From: Flavobacteriales bacterium
GTDB lineage: Bacteria; Bacteroidota; Bacteroidia; Flavobacteriales_D; CANHHI01
Length of the DNA: 10,590 bases
Direction of reading: 5' to 3'
NCBI GenBank assembly: GCA_947460225.1
Contig: CANHHI010000048.1
Span: forward strand, 1 to 10,590
This document shows positions 1-6,500 of this stretch, one piece after another; the stretch's first letter is position 1; the number at the start of each line of letters is the position of its first letter. A program made the translations under genes and the position numbers. Under the pieces are notes generated by a model that worked only from the letters and a program-made list of their open reading frames with translations, was not told the origin of the DNA and searched no databases.

Positions 1-560
1 ATAATGGAATCTATATTGTCTAATATTTTTTCAGATAGGTAGTGGTTTATTGCCGCCTTGCTCAAAGGCGTATTGGCTAAACTCTCTTCTACAATAGGAG
101 CGAGTAGGGGCGTTGCCAGGGCTTGAACTTTTGCGTGTGGCATGTTTTGCTGTATTTTATGTTGATAAATACCACTATTCACGGTTGCTCTTGTGCCGAT
201 AACGCCAATATTGTTTAATTTTTTTTGTTTGATAAAATTCACCACGGGGTCTATCACATTGATACATGTGATGGGATGTATCGCTTTGCTCACCTCCTCT
301 AAGGCGTTTGCCGTGGCACTATTGCATGCAATAACGACCATTTTGCAATGTTGTGCGTCCACCAAGAATTTGGCAATTTGTGTGCTGTACAAAACAATCG
401 CTTCCTTGCTTTTTTCACCATACGGAAAATGCAAAGTATCCCCAAAATAAACCAAATGCTCGTTTGGCAGTAATTTTTCAATCGCTTTTGCTACGGTAAA
501 CCCACCTGAACCGCTGTCAAATATGCCAATGGGTGCTTTTGATTTGTCTATTGCATTCAT
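1..560 (-). CDS. murI: Glutamate racemase, N-terminal part (cut by window edge)
   Basis: Glutamate racemase interconverts L- and D-glutamate in the cytoplasm and supplies D-glutamate for peptidoglycan. The minus-strand frame is open from an ATG at 558-560 to the window edge, giving 186 complete codons, so roughly the last third of the usual 260-270 residues is missing. Visible motifs are the FDSGSGG glycine loop (residues 14-20, with the Asp15 expected in the active site), GDTLHFPYG (40-48) and ACNSATA (78-84), which carries the first catalytic cysteine, Cys79. A VIDPVV segment typical of the family follows. The second catalytic motif, usually GCTHYP, would lie outside the window. The start codon overlaps the ftsE stop as ATGA, which suggests translational coupling and makes murI the third gene of an nhaC-ftsE-murI run. 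The family call is secure; completeness of the gene cannot be judged. Confidence 0.93.
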   Translation of the reverse strand, partial: MNAIDKSKAPIGIFDSGSGGFTVAKAIEKLLPNEHLVYFGDTLHFPYGEKSKEAIVLYSTQIAKFLVDAQHCKMVVIACNSATANALEEVSKAIHPITCINVIDPVVNFIKQKKLNNIGVIGTRATVNSGIYQHKIQQNMPHAKVQALATPLLAPIVEESLANTPLSKAAINHYLSEKILDNIDSI

Positions 561-1231
561 GCGATTTGAATTGTTTGCTTGTCGGAACGCAGTATTTTTG
601 TGCCAGGGTATTTTTGCATTAACTCATAATTGTGTGTTGCCATTAGCACCGTTTTACCTGTTTTAGCGAGTCCATATAGCAAATCCATAATGCCTGCACT
701 GGTATCAGGGTCTAAATTCCCTGTGGGTTCATCTGCCAAAATAAGCATCGGTTCGTTGAGCAAAGCACGTGCTATGGCTAGTCTTTGCTGCTCGCCACCC
801 GACAAGCGATGTGGCATGATTTTTTGTTTATCGGATAACTGTGTTTGTTCCAACACTTGGTCTATTCTTTGTTTGATTTGCTTGGCATTTTTCCAGCCCG
901 TTGCTTCTAGTACAAATTTTAAATTTTCCGCACACGTTCTATCCCACAGTAATTGAAAATCTTGAAAAATAATGCCGATTTTCCTGCGCAAAAAAGGAAT
1001 TTCTCTATTTTTAATGTGCAGTAAATCAAAACCACACACTTTGCATAGTCCTGTTTTTATGGCTAAATCAGCATACAAAACCCGCATGAGACTGCTTTTT
1101 CCACTGCCCGTTTGTCCGATAAGGTAAGTAAAATCGCCCTTTTCTAAACAAAAACTGACATCTTGGAGCACAATATTTTTATTGTGTTCTACGGATAAAT
1201 TTTCTACTTGAACGCAGTAATCGTAATCCAT
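557..1231 (-). CDS. ftsE: Cell-division ABC transporter ATP-binding protein FtsE
   Basis: This 224-residue ABC ATPase has every nucleotide-binding motif: Walker A GQTGSGKS (39-46), Q-loop FQDFQ (89-93), signature LSGGEQQR (143-150), Walker B ILADEP (164-169) followed by TGNLDP, and the switch histidine His200 in MATH. The stretch IPFLRRKIGIIFQDFQLL and the short length fit FtsE, which pairs with the membrane protein FtsX to control cell-wall hydrolases at the division site. No ftsX lies next to it. LolD and MacB-type ATPases share the signature and TGNLDP motifs, so a lipoprotein-export ATPase is the main alternative. The ATG at 1229-1231 sits only 3 nt after the stop of the antiporter gene and has no clear Shine-Dalgarno sequence. 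The 3' end overlaps the murI start. Neighbouring murI supports a role in envelope growth, by inference. Confidence 0.88.
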   Translation of the reverse strand: MDYDYCVQVENLSVEHNKNIVLQDVSFCLEKGDFTYLIGQTGSGKSSLMRVLYADLAIKTGLCKVCGFDLLHIKNREIPFLRRKIGIIFQDFQLLWDRTCAENLKFVLEATGWKNAKQIKQRIDQVLEQTQLSDKQKIMPHRLSGGEQQRLAIARALLNEPMLILADEPTGNLDPDTSAGIMDLLYGLAKTGKTVLMATHNYELMQKYPGTKILRSDKQTIQIA

Positions 1232-1234
1232 GTT

Positions 1235-2668
1235 TTAAAATATAAAACCAGCCAATACAAACATAACAGAACTTATAACAGCACCCAATAGGGCATAAGG
1301 CATTTGTGTTTTCACGTGGTGTATATGGTCAGATGCGGTTACCATAGATGCCATAATGGTTGTGTCAGAAATGGGTGAGCAGTGGTCGCCAAAAATACCA
1401 CCAGAAACTACTGCGCCGATTAGTGCGTATAGGTTTGCGTCCATGGGTGCGCCCATTTGCAAGGCAATGGGTATCATCAAACCAAAAGTGCCAAAAGAAG
1501 TACCTGTGGAAAAAGCCATAATGGCTGACAACCAAAAAACCACCAAAGGAAGAAATGCTACGGGCAAACTATCTGCTACAAGGTTTGCAAGATATTTGCC
1601 TGTGCCTAAATCGCCCATGGTTTTGCCAATGGCAAAGGCAAATATCAAAATAGATACCACGGGAATCATTGCACCTACGCCTTTATAAACATATTGCATG
1701 AATTCGCCAATGCGCATATTTCTTTGAAAAAGCACGTTCTGCAAACCCGACATAAAAAGTGCGAGCAAAACTGCCCAAAACACAGATGTGGAACCACTTC
1801 CTTGCATCATATTGCCTTTTCCCGTAATGTACAATCCAATGGGCATCATTGCCATCATCATGCCAATGGGCAAAAGCAAATTGAACACATTGGGTTTTGC
1901 TTTGGCAACCATATCCACTTGGGTTAAATTTTCTTCTACAACTGCTTGTGCATCGTCTGCCAAGAGTTTGCCTGTTTGCATGGCACGGTCTTCTGCTTTT
2001 TTCATACTGCCAAAATGTTTGCCCGTGAGTATAAAAAACAGCACAAGCAAAATAGACACCCAAGAATAAAATTGATAAGGCAAGCTACCCAACAAAAAAT
2101 CTACAGGGTTGCCCACAATCACTCCCGCACTGATTTGTGCAGCAATTACACCCATAATGGTTGCTCCCCAAGCGTTTAATGGAATCAAACCACATATCGG
2201 TGCAGAGGTGGAATCGCAAATATAGGCTAGGTTTTCTCGTGAGACTTTGAATTTATCGGTAATGGGTTTTGCAATGGTTCCTGAAAGCAGAATGGTTATA
2301 GAAGATTCTATAAATACAATTACACCTATGAAATATGCCAAAAGCATGGCTCCTTTTCGGCTTTGTACCAATTTTGTTTTTTGTGTGAGAAAATTAAGTA
2401 AACCTTGTATGCCTCCAGATGCTTGTGTGATGGTGATAATCGCACCAACCAATGCGCAAAAGAAAAGCGTTTTTGTTACCCAAGCCTCAGCAAATATGCC
2501 AACCACGCTGTCTAGCATACTGGTTAGGGATAAAAAAATATTGCCTTGATTGAGAATTAACTCTGCAAGCCATAAGCCTGCGGCAAGAGAAAGTACGACT
2601 TGCCCTGTCCATATTGCCAAACCAATGGCGAGCAAAGCGGGCGCAAGTGTTAAAATACCGTGTTCCAT
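1235..2668 (-). CDS. NhaC-family Na+/H+ antiporter (chosen start at inner ATG)
   Basis: This is a polytopic inner-membrane protein of the NhaC family (Pfam Na_H_antiporter), expected to exchange Na+ or another cation or organic acid for protons. Counted from the chosen start it has 477 residues, with many hydrophobic segments and few long soluble loops. The most diagnostic region is near the C-terminus: GTSFGTFG at about 389-396 and GDHCSPISDTTIMAS at about 427-441, followed by a DHIHHVKTQMPYA segment. The frame can be extended to an ATG at 2713, adding 15 hydrophilic residues, but that ATG lies in the centre of the terminator hairpin behind tonB. The inner ATG (2666-2668, MEHGILTLAPALLAIGLAI) starts directly with the first hydrophobic helix, as in relatives. 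MleN-type malate/lactate exchange is possible, and the substrate cannot be read from sequence. The gene ends 3 nt before ftsE. Confidence 0.9.
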   Translation of the reverse strand: MEHGILTLAPALLAIGLAIWTGQVVLSLAAGLWLAELILNQGNIFLSLTSMLDSVVGIFAEAWVTKTLFFCALVGAIITITQASGGIQGLLNFLTQKTKLVQSRKGAMLLAYFIGVIVFIESSITILLSGTIAKPITDKFKVSRENLAYICDSTSAPICGLIPLNAWGATIMGVIAAQISAGVIVGNPVDFLLGSLPYQFYSWVSILLVLFFILTGKHFGSMKKAEDRAMQTGKLLADDAQAVVEENLTQVDMVAKAKPNVFNLLLPIGMMMAMMPIGLYITGKGNMMQGSGSTSVFWAVLLALFMSGLQNVLFQRNMRIGEFMQYVYKGVGAMIPVVSILIFAFAIGKTMGDLGTGKYLANLVADSLPVAFLPLVVFWLSAIMAFSTGTSFGTFGLMIPIALQMGAPMDANLYALIGAVVSGGIFGDHCSPISDTTIMASMVTASDHIHHVKTQMPYALLGAVISSVMFVLAGFIF

Positions 2669-2697
2669 GGTGCGTGAATAATTTTCTGTAAAATTAC

Positions 2698-2726
2698 AAA
2701 AAAACTGCTCCATATGGAGCAGTTTT
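2698..2726 (-). terminator. Intrinsic terminator behind tonB
   Basis: Positions 2701-2726 form a perfect 26-bp palindrome whose half is AAAACTGCTCCAT. Read on the minus strand, the GC-bearing core (2705-2722) is followed by seven consecutive T residues (2704-2698), the standard form of a rho-independent terminator. It begins 15 nt after the tonB stop codon and so should end the tonB transcript. On the plus strand the hairpin is followed by only four T residues, so termination in that direction would be weaker. Confidence 0.85.
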
Positions 2727-2740
2727 AAAAATATTTTTAT

Positions 2741-3418
2741 TTATTTTTTCAGTGAGAATTTTATAGGTAAGGTGTATTTTACACGCACTTCTTTACCACG
2801 TTGTCTGCCGGGAGACCATTTTTTACATTTTTGTAAAACACGTACGGCTTCTTCATCTGCACCACCACCAATGCCACGAATAACTTTGATGTCCGTCAGT
2901 GATCCATCTTTTTCAACCACAAACTGCACAATTACTTTACCTTGTATGCCCATTTCTGCAGCCATTTTCGGATAACGCAATTCGTTTCCTATAAAGCTGT
3001 AAAATTTCTCTATACCACCAGGATAACTCGGATTTTCCTCTACGATTTCGTAGATTTGGTCTTCCGTGCCAATATCATCAGATGATGGAGGTGGACCTTG
3101 CGGTGCTTCGTCCAAAGCCTGTGCGTCAAATTTAGTTTCTTGCACGTCTTTTTTCTCCGTAATATCTAGGTTTTCCATAGATGGTGGCGGAGGTGGAGGT
3201 GGCGGAGGTGGCGGAGGTGGTGCACTATTTGTTTGAACTTCCATGAGTTCCTCGTCTTGCAAACCAGCCGTTTTTTCCAACATGCGCACTTTTTCTACAT
3301 GCACGCTGACCCAGCCAAAGGCTAGTAAAGACAAAGAAAGTGCAACCAGCATGCCAATCAATAGCAGGCTATTTTTGCTCTTTTCTATATCCACTTGTGG
3401 ATTTTTTTTGAGTTCCAT
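2741..3418 (-). CDS. tonB: TonB-family energy transducer
   Basis: TonB carries proton-motive-force energy from ExbB/ExbD in the inner membrane to outer-membrane receptors. The 225-residue protein begins MELKKNPQVD, a start typical of Bacteroidota TonB proteins, then has one membrane anchor (about 17-39), a periplasmic linker with 13 consecutive prolines (residues 67-79, bases 3182-3220) and a C-terminal TonB domain (about 125-225). That domain contains NPSYPGG, YPKMAAEMGIQGKV, the VEKDGSLTDIKVIRGIGGG segment and the final KKWSPGRQRGKEVRVKYTLP strand, all usual in the family. No exbB, exbD or TonB-dependent receptor gene is adjacent. It probably forms a single-gene transcript, with a promoter just upstream and a strong terminator behind. 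Bacteroidota often carry several tonB copies, so the receptor partner is unknown. Confidence 0.93.
   Translation of the reverse strand: MELKKNPQVDIEKSKNSLLLIGMLVALSLSLLAFGWVSVHVEKVRMLEKTAGLQDEELMEVQTNSAPPPPPPPPPPPPPSMENLDITEKKDVQETKFDAQALDEAPQGPPPSSDDIGTEDQIYEIVEENPSYPGGIEKFYSFIGNELRYPKMAAEMGIQGKVIVQFVVEKDGSLTDIKVIRGIGGGADEEAVRVLQKCKKWSPGRQRGKEVRVKYTLPIKFSLKK
3182..3220 (-). repeat. Polyproline tract in tonB (13 Pro codons)
   Basis: Thirty-nine bases encode 13 uninterrupted proline codons in the periplasmic linker of tonB, using a mix of CCA, CCT and CCG. At the DNA level it is an irregular GGTGGCGGA-like repeat. Such linkers let TonB span the periplasm. Because the codons are mixed, it is not a perfect trinucleotide repeat. 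Confidence 0.9.
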
Positions 3419-3426
3419 AATGTATC

Positions 3427-3458
3427 TAAATATAGCTTACGTGAGACGATTGTCCAAA
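3427..3458 (-). promoter_or_regulatory. Candidate tonB promoter (TTTG-N20-TATATTTA)
   Basis: On the minus strand TTTG (3458-3455) is followed by a 20-nt spacer and TATATTTA (3434-3427), seven of eight matches to the Bacteroidota -7 box TAnnTTTG with a spacer in the usual range. Only 8 nt separate the -7 box from the tonB ATG, so the leader would be very short. This is a motif match only. Confidence 0.4.
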
Positions 3459-3527
3459 AAGTGTGCAATTTACTATTTTTTTGTCAAATTATCCAAAATA
3501 AAATCCAAAAATATTTTTAAATTGTTT

Positions 3528-4001
3528 TTATCCATGATGATAAGGTTGTGCGTGCAAGATGCTATATGCTCTGTATAATTGTTCCAACAACAAAAGCCTG
3601 GATAAATCATGTGGAAAAGTCATTTTTGAAAAACTCAATTTGGCTTGCGCCCTTTGATAAACCTCTTCCGAAAATCCGTAAGCACCGCCAATTGCCCACA
3701 CATGGGTTCGCAACGCTTGATTTTGTTTGTTTTCTATGTATTTGGCTAATTCCTCGCTAGACATCATTTTGCCTTGCACATCTAAAAGACATAAAAAATC
3801 TTGCGCTTGCACTTCTGCCAACAGGCTTTTCCCTTCTATGTTTTTTCTTTGTAAAATAGGCATGTTTTGTACTTGCTTGGGTTCAGGTATGGCTAGATAC
3901 GAAAAGTCCACGTAGTGTTTTAATTTTTTCATAAACACTTCCTCGCCCAATTGCACATATTCCGCTTGGGTTCTGCCTAAAACCAAAAGTTTATGTTTCA
4001 C
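3528..4001 (-). CDS. rlmH: 23S rRNA (pseudouridine1915-N3)-methyltransferase RlmH
   Basis: RlmH uses S-adenosylmethionine to methylate pseudouridine 1915 in helix 69 of 23S rRNA, acting as a homodimer on the assembled ribosome. The 157-residue length is that of the family. The SPOUT-fold knot is visible as the IGGAYGF loop (104-110), the MTFPHDLSRLLLLEQLYRAY helix (127-146) and the C-terminal PYHH (153-156), which carries residues used for catalysis and RNA binding. The family usually has HQ.VR where this protein has HDLSR. The start must be the GTG at 3999-4001: the in-frame codons upstream are CTT, TGT and GCT, then a TAA stop, and the next family-conserved residues follow at once. That TAA is part of a perfect -7 box, so the mRNA may have almost no leader. 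The gene diverges from mtaB. Confidence 0.95.
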   Translation of the reverse strand: MKHKLLVLGRTQAEYVQLGEEVFMKKLKHYVDFSYLAIPEPKQVQNMPILQRKNIEGKSLLAEVQAQDFLCLLDVQGKMMSSEELAKYIENKQNQALRTHVWAIGGAYGFSEEVYQRAQAKLSFSKMTFPHDLSRLLLLEQLYRAYSILHAQPYHHG

Positions 4002-4005
4002 AGCA

Positions 4006-4013
4006 CAAAGTTA
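4006..4013 (-). promoter_or_regulatory. -7 promoter box for rlmH
   Basis: The minus strand reads TAACTTTG, a full match to the Bacteroidota -7 consensus TAnnTTTG. Four bases separate it from the rlmH GTG. The nearest upstream TTTG (4041-4038) is 24 nt away, longer than ideal, so the -33 part is weak. Confidence 0.5.
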
Positions 4014-4025
4014 GCAAAAATAAAT

Positions 4026-4033
4026 TAACTTTG
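4026..4033 (+). promoter_or_regulatory. -7 promoter box for mtaB
   Basis: The plus strand reads TAACTTTG, a full match to TAnnTTTG, 11 nt before the mtaB ATG. With the rlmH box at 4006-4013 it forms an 8-bp inverted repeat with a 12-nt spacer. No good TTTG is visible at the -33 distance. Confidence 0.5.
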
Positions 4034-4044
4034 CACGCAAATTC

Positions 4045-5358
4045 ATGATTCCTTATCAAAGAGCCGCTTTTTATACCCTGGGCTGTAAATTAAATTTTGC
4101 TGAAACCAGCACCCTTGCAAGAGCCTTGCAAGAGCAAGGCTATGCACGTGTTTCTTTTGATGAAAGGGCAGATATTTATGTGATAAATACCTGTTCGGTT
4201 ACTGAAAATGCCGATAAAGAGTGCAAACAAGTCGTCAAAAAAGCCTTAAAGCAAAATCCATTGGCTTTGGTGGTGGTTACTGGTTGTTATGCGCAATTGA
4301 AGCCACAAGAAGTGGCAAATATAGCAGGCGTGGACTTGGTGTTGGGGGCGAATGAAAAATTTGACATCGCCTTGCAAGTTGCCCAATTGCAACACAAAAA
4401 AGCCCATGCCCAAGTGCAGGTGCAGGCAATCAAAGAGGCTCGCCATTTTCACGCATCTTACTCCATGGGGGATAGAACCCGTACTTTTTTGAAGGTGCAA
4501 GACGGTTGTGATTATTTTTGTGCTTTTTGCACCATTCCACTGGCTCGTGGCAGAAGCAGGAGTGCAAGCATAGCGGACACCATTCAAAAAGCTGAAATAG
4601 CCATTGCGGAAGGTTCCAAAGAAATAGTGCTTACGGGCGTAAATTTGGGCGATTTTGGCAGTGGCACTGATGAAAATTTTTTACAACTTATACAAGCCTT
4701 AGATGTGCTTGCTGGCGATGTGCGTTTTCGTATTTCTTCCATAGAACCCAATTTACTCACCGATGCGGTGATTGAATTTGTGGCAGGGTCTCAAAAATTT
4801 GTGCCTCATTTTCATGTGCCTTTGCAGTCTGGTTCGGAAAAGGTGCTCAAAGATATGCGCAGACGCTATGCCAAAGACCATTACCAAACCCGTATAGCCA
4901 AAATCAAGCAATTGTTGCCTGATGCTTGCATTGGCGTTGATGTGATTGTGGGATTTCCCACAGAAACAGAAGCCGATTTTTTGGAAACGCATGCTTTTTT
5001 GAGCGATTTGCCCATTTCTTATTTGCATGTTTTTACCTATTCAGAGCGAGATAACACGACAGCGGTGCGCCTTGGGCAAACCGTAGATATGGCGGAACGC
5101 AAAAAAAGAAACCATAGTTTGCAGATGCTTTCTGAAAAAAAGAAACGCTTGTTTTATGAAAGCATGAGGCAAAAAAGGTTTACTGTGCTTTGGGAAGGTG
5201 AGCAAGATGCAGAGACTATGCAAGGGTTTACCGAAAATTACCTGCAAGTGCAAGCACCTTTTGATGCCGATAAAATCAATACTTTTGCGCAAATTGATTT
5301 GAAATTTTTGGATAAAGAAAATCGTTTTATCGTGGAGCCATGCCAAGAGTTGTTGTAG
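4045..5358 (+). CDS. mtaB: tRNA t6A37 methylthiotransferase MtaB
   Basis: MtaB is a radical-SAM enzyme that adds a methylthio group to t6A at position 37 of tRNAs reading ANN codons, giving ms2t6A. The 437-residue protein shows the N-terminal UPF0004 domain with its three cluster-binding cysteines (Cys14 in TLGCKLNFAET, Cys50 in NTCSVT, Cys81 in VTGCYAQ) and the radical-SAM triad CDYFCAFC (Cys155, Cys159, Cys162). GVNLGDFG and the ISSIEPN strand follow, and the C-terminal part (about 365-437) resembles a TRAM RNA-binding domain. The TLGCKLN form separates MtaB from MiaB and RimO, which have different cysteine contexts. The ATG at 4045 lies 11 nt after a perfect -7 box and has no Shine-Dalgarno sequence. 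Its last 19 bases overlap the start of mnmA. Confidence 0.93.
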   Translation: MIPYQRAAFYTLGCKLNFAETSTLARALQEQGYARVSFDERADIYVINTCSVTENADKECKQVVKKALKQNPLALVVVTGCYAQLKPQEVANIAGVDLVLGANEKFDIALQVAQLQHKKAHAQVQVQAIKEARHFHASYSMGDRTRTFLKVQDGCDYFCAFCTIPLARGRSRSASIADTIQKAEIAIAEGSKEIVLTGVNLGDFGSGTDENFLQLIQALDVLAGDVRFRISSIEPNLLTDAVIEFVAGSQKFVPHFHVPLQSGSEKVLKDMRRRYAKDHYQTRIAKIKQLLPDACIGVDVIVGFPTETEADFLETHAFLSDLPISYLHVFTYSERDNTTAVRLGQTVDMAERKKRNHSLQMLSEKKKRLFYESMRQKRFTVLWEGEQDAETMQGFTENYLQVQAPFDADKINTFAQIDLKFLDKENRFIVEPCQELL

Positions 5359-6500
5359 GTCTTTCTGGAGGCGTGGATAGCAGTGTGGTTGCGTATCTTT
5401 TGAAATCACAAGGTTATGATGTGATAGGTGTTTTTATGCGCAATTGGCATGATGCAAGTGCTACTTTGGAAACGGAATGCCCTTGGATTGATGACAGCCA
5501 AGATGCTATGTTGGTTGCGCAAAGTTTGGATATACCTTTTCAGGTGATTGATTTTAGTGTGGAGTATCAAAAACGCATTGTGGATTACATGTTTAGCGAA
5601 TACGCCAAAGGCAGAACGCCTAATCCAGATGTGTTGTGCAACAGAGAGATTAAGTTTGATGTTTTTTTGCAGACTGCCAAGCGTTTGGGTGCGGATTTTT
5701 TAGCCACGGGGCATTATTGCCGTAAGCAAACCACGGCAGAGAACGGCACAACACAGCATCATTTGCTCACGGGCTTGGATGCAAACAAAGACCAAAGCTA
5801 TTTTTTGTGTCAAATCAGCCAAGCACAGCTGGCTATGGCACTGTTTCCCATTGGGCATTTGCAAAAATCAGAGGTTAGGCAAATTGCCGAAGAACAAGGA
5901 TTGATTACGGCAAATAAGAAAGATTCACAAGGCTTGTGTTTTGTAGGGAAAATTAAATTGCCCACCTTTTTGCAACAACAGTTGAAAACGAAAAAAGGCG
6001 CAGTTGTAGAAATACCAGCAGACAGCTCAATTTTTCATAAAAATACAGCGCAAGTGGAAGAACTTGCAAAACCATACACTTTTCAAGCGTCTTTGGGCAA
6101 AGTGATTGGCGAACACCAAGGGGCTCATTTTTACACCGTTGGACAAAGAAAAGGCTTGTCTATTGGTGGCACAAAGGAACCTTTGTTTGTTTTGCACACC
6201 GATACGCAAGAAAACATTGTGTATGTTGGGGAAGGCGAACACCACGCAGGTTTGTACAGAATTGCCTTGCAAATTGAAGAACCGCATTTTATGGACGGCA
6301 CAAGCACCATGGCAGTGGGCGAATCTTTGCCATTTGATGTACGCATTCGCTATCGTCAAGCCTTAGAACAAGCGCAGCTCATGCGCACCGAAGCAGGTTA
6401 TTTTTTGCTATTTGAAAAACCACAAAGAGGTATTGCCTCTGGGCAATTTGCAGCTTGGTACAACAACGATGAACTGATTGGTTCGGCGGTTATTTGTTAA
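5340..6500 (+). CDS. mnmA: tRNA-specific 2-thiouridylase MnmA
   Basis: MnmA uses ATP to activate U34 of tRNA-Lys, tRNA-Glu and tRNA-Gln and inserts sulfur, forming s2U. The 386 residues contain the PP-loop LSGGVDSS (8-15), the nucleophile Cys100 in NPDVLCNREIKF, GHYCRK, the DQSYFL segment (151-156) and the second catalytic cysteine Cys200 in DSQGLCFVGK. The C-terminal part has HFYTVGQRKGL and the GIASGQFAAWY strand usual for the family. The ATG at 5340 is supported by the PP-loop beginning within eight residues. It lies inside the end of mtaB, so translation is probably coupled. Downstream it converges on a barrel gene with no gap: the stop is 6498-6500 and the opposing stop is 6497-6499. Family membership is certain. 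Confidence 0.96.
   Translation: MPRVVVGLSGGVDSSVVAYLLKSQGYDVIGVFMRNWHDASATLETECPWIDDSQDAMLVAQSLDIPFQVIDFSVEYQKRIVDYMFSEYAKGRTPNPDVLCNREIKFDVFLQTAKRLGADFLATGHYCRKQTTAENGTTQHHLLTGLDANKDQSYFLCQISQAQLAMALFPIGHLQKSEVRQIAEEQGLITANKKDSQGLCFVGKIKLPTFLQQQLKTKKGAVVEIPADSSIFHKNTAQVEELAKPYTFQASLGKVIGEHQGAHFYTVGQRKGLSIGGTKEPLFVLHTDTQENIVYVGEGEHHAGLYRIALQIEEPHFMDGTSTMAVGESLPFDVRIRYRQALEQAQLMRTEAGYFLLFEKPQRGIASGQFAAWYNNDELIGSAVIC

Noticed and set aside
193..450. Plus-strand open frame of 85 codons over the left edge
   Set aside because: It is antisense to murI, whose frame shows clear catalytic motifs; the plus-strand translation resembles no family.
1683..2063. Minus-strand open frame of 126 codons
   Set aside because: It is an out-of-frame shadow inside the antiporter gene, with a His/Cys/Trp-rich composition unlike a real protein.
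2669..2700. TAATTTTA as a -7 box for the antiporter operon
   Set aside because: It has a mismatch to TAnnTTTG and no TTTG at a suitable distance; too weak to list.
3182..3220. GGTGGCGGA-like repeats as a possible CRISPR or tandem array
   Set aside because: It is the coding sequence of the TonB proline linker, in frame and with no spacers.
3507..3518. AT-only palindrome AAAAATATTTTT behind rlmH
   Set aside because: It has no G or C pairs and is too weak to call a terminator; the rest of 3419-3527 holds only the candidate tonB promoter.
4246..4587. Minus-strand open frame of 113 codons
   Set aside because: It is antisense to mtaB across its conserved cysteine motifs, with no recognisable content.
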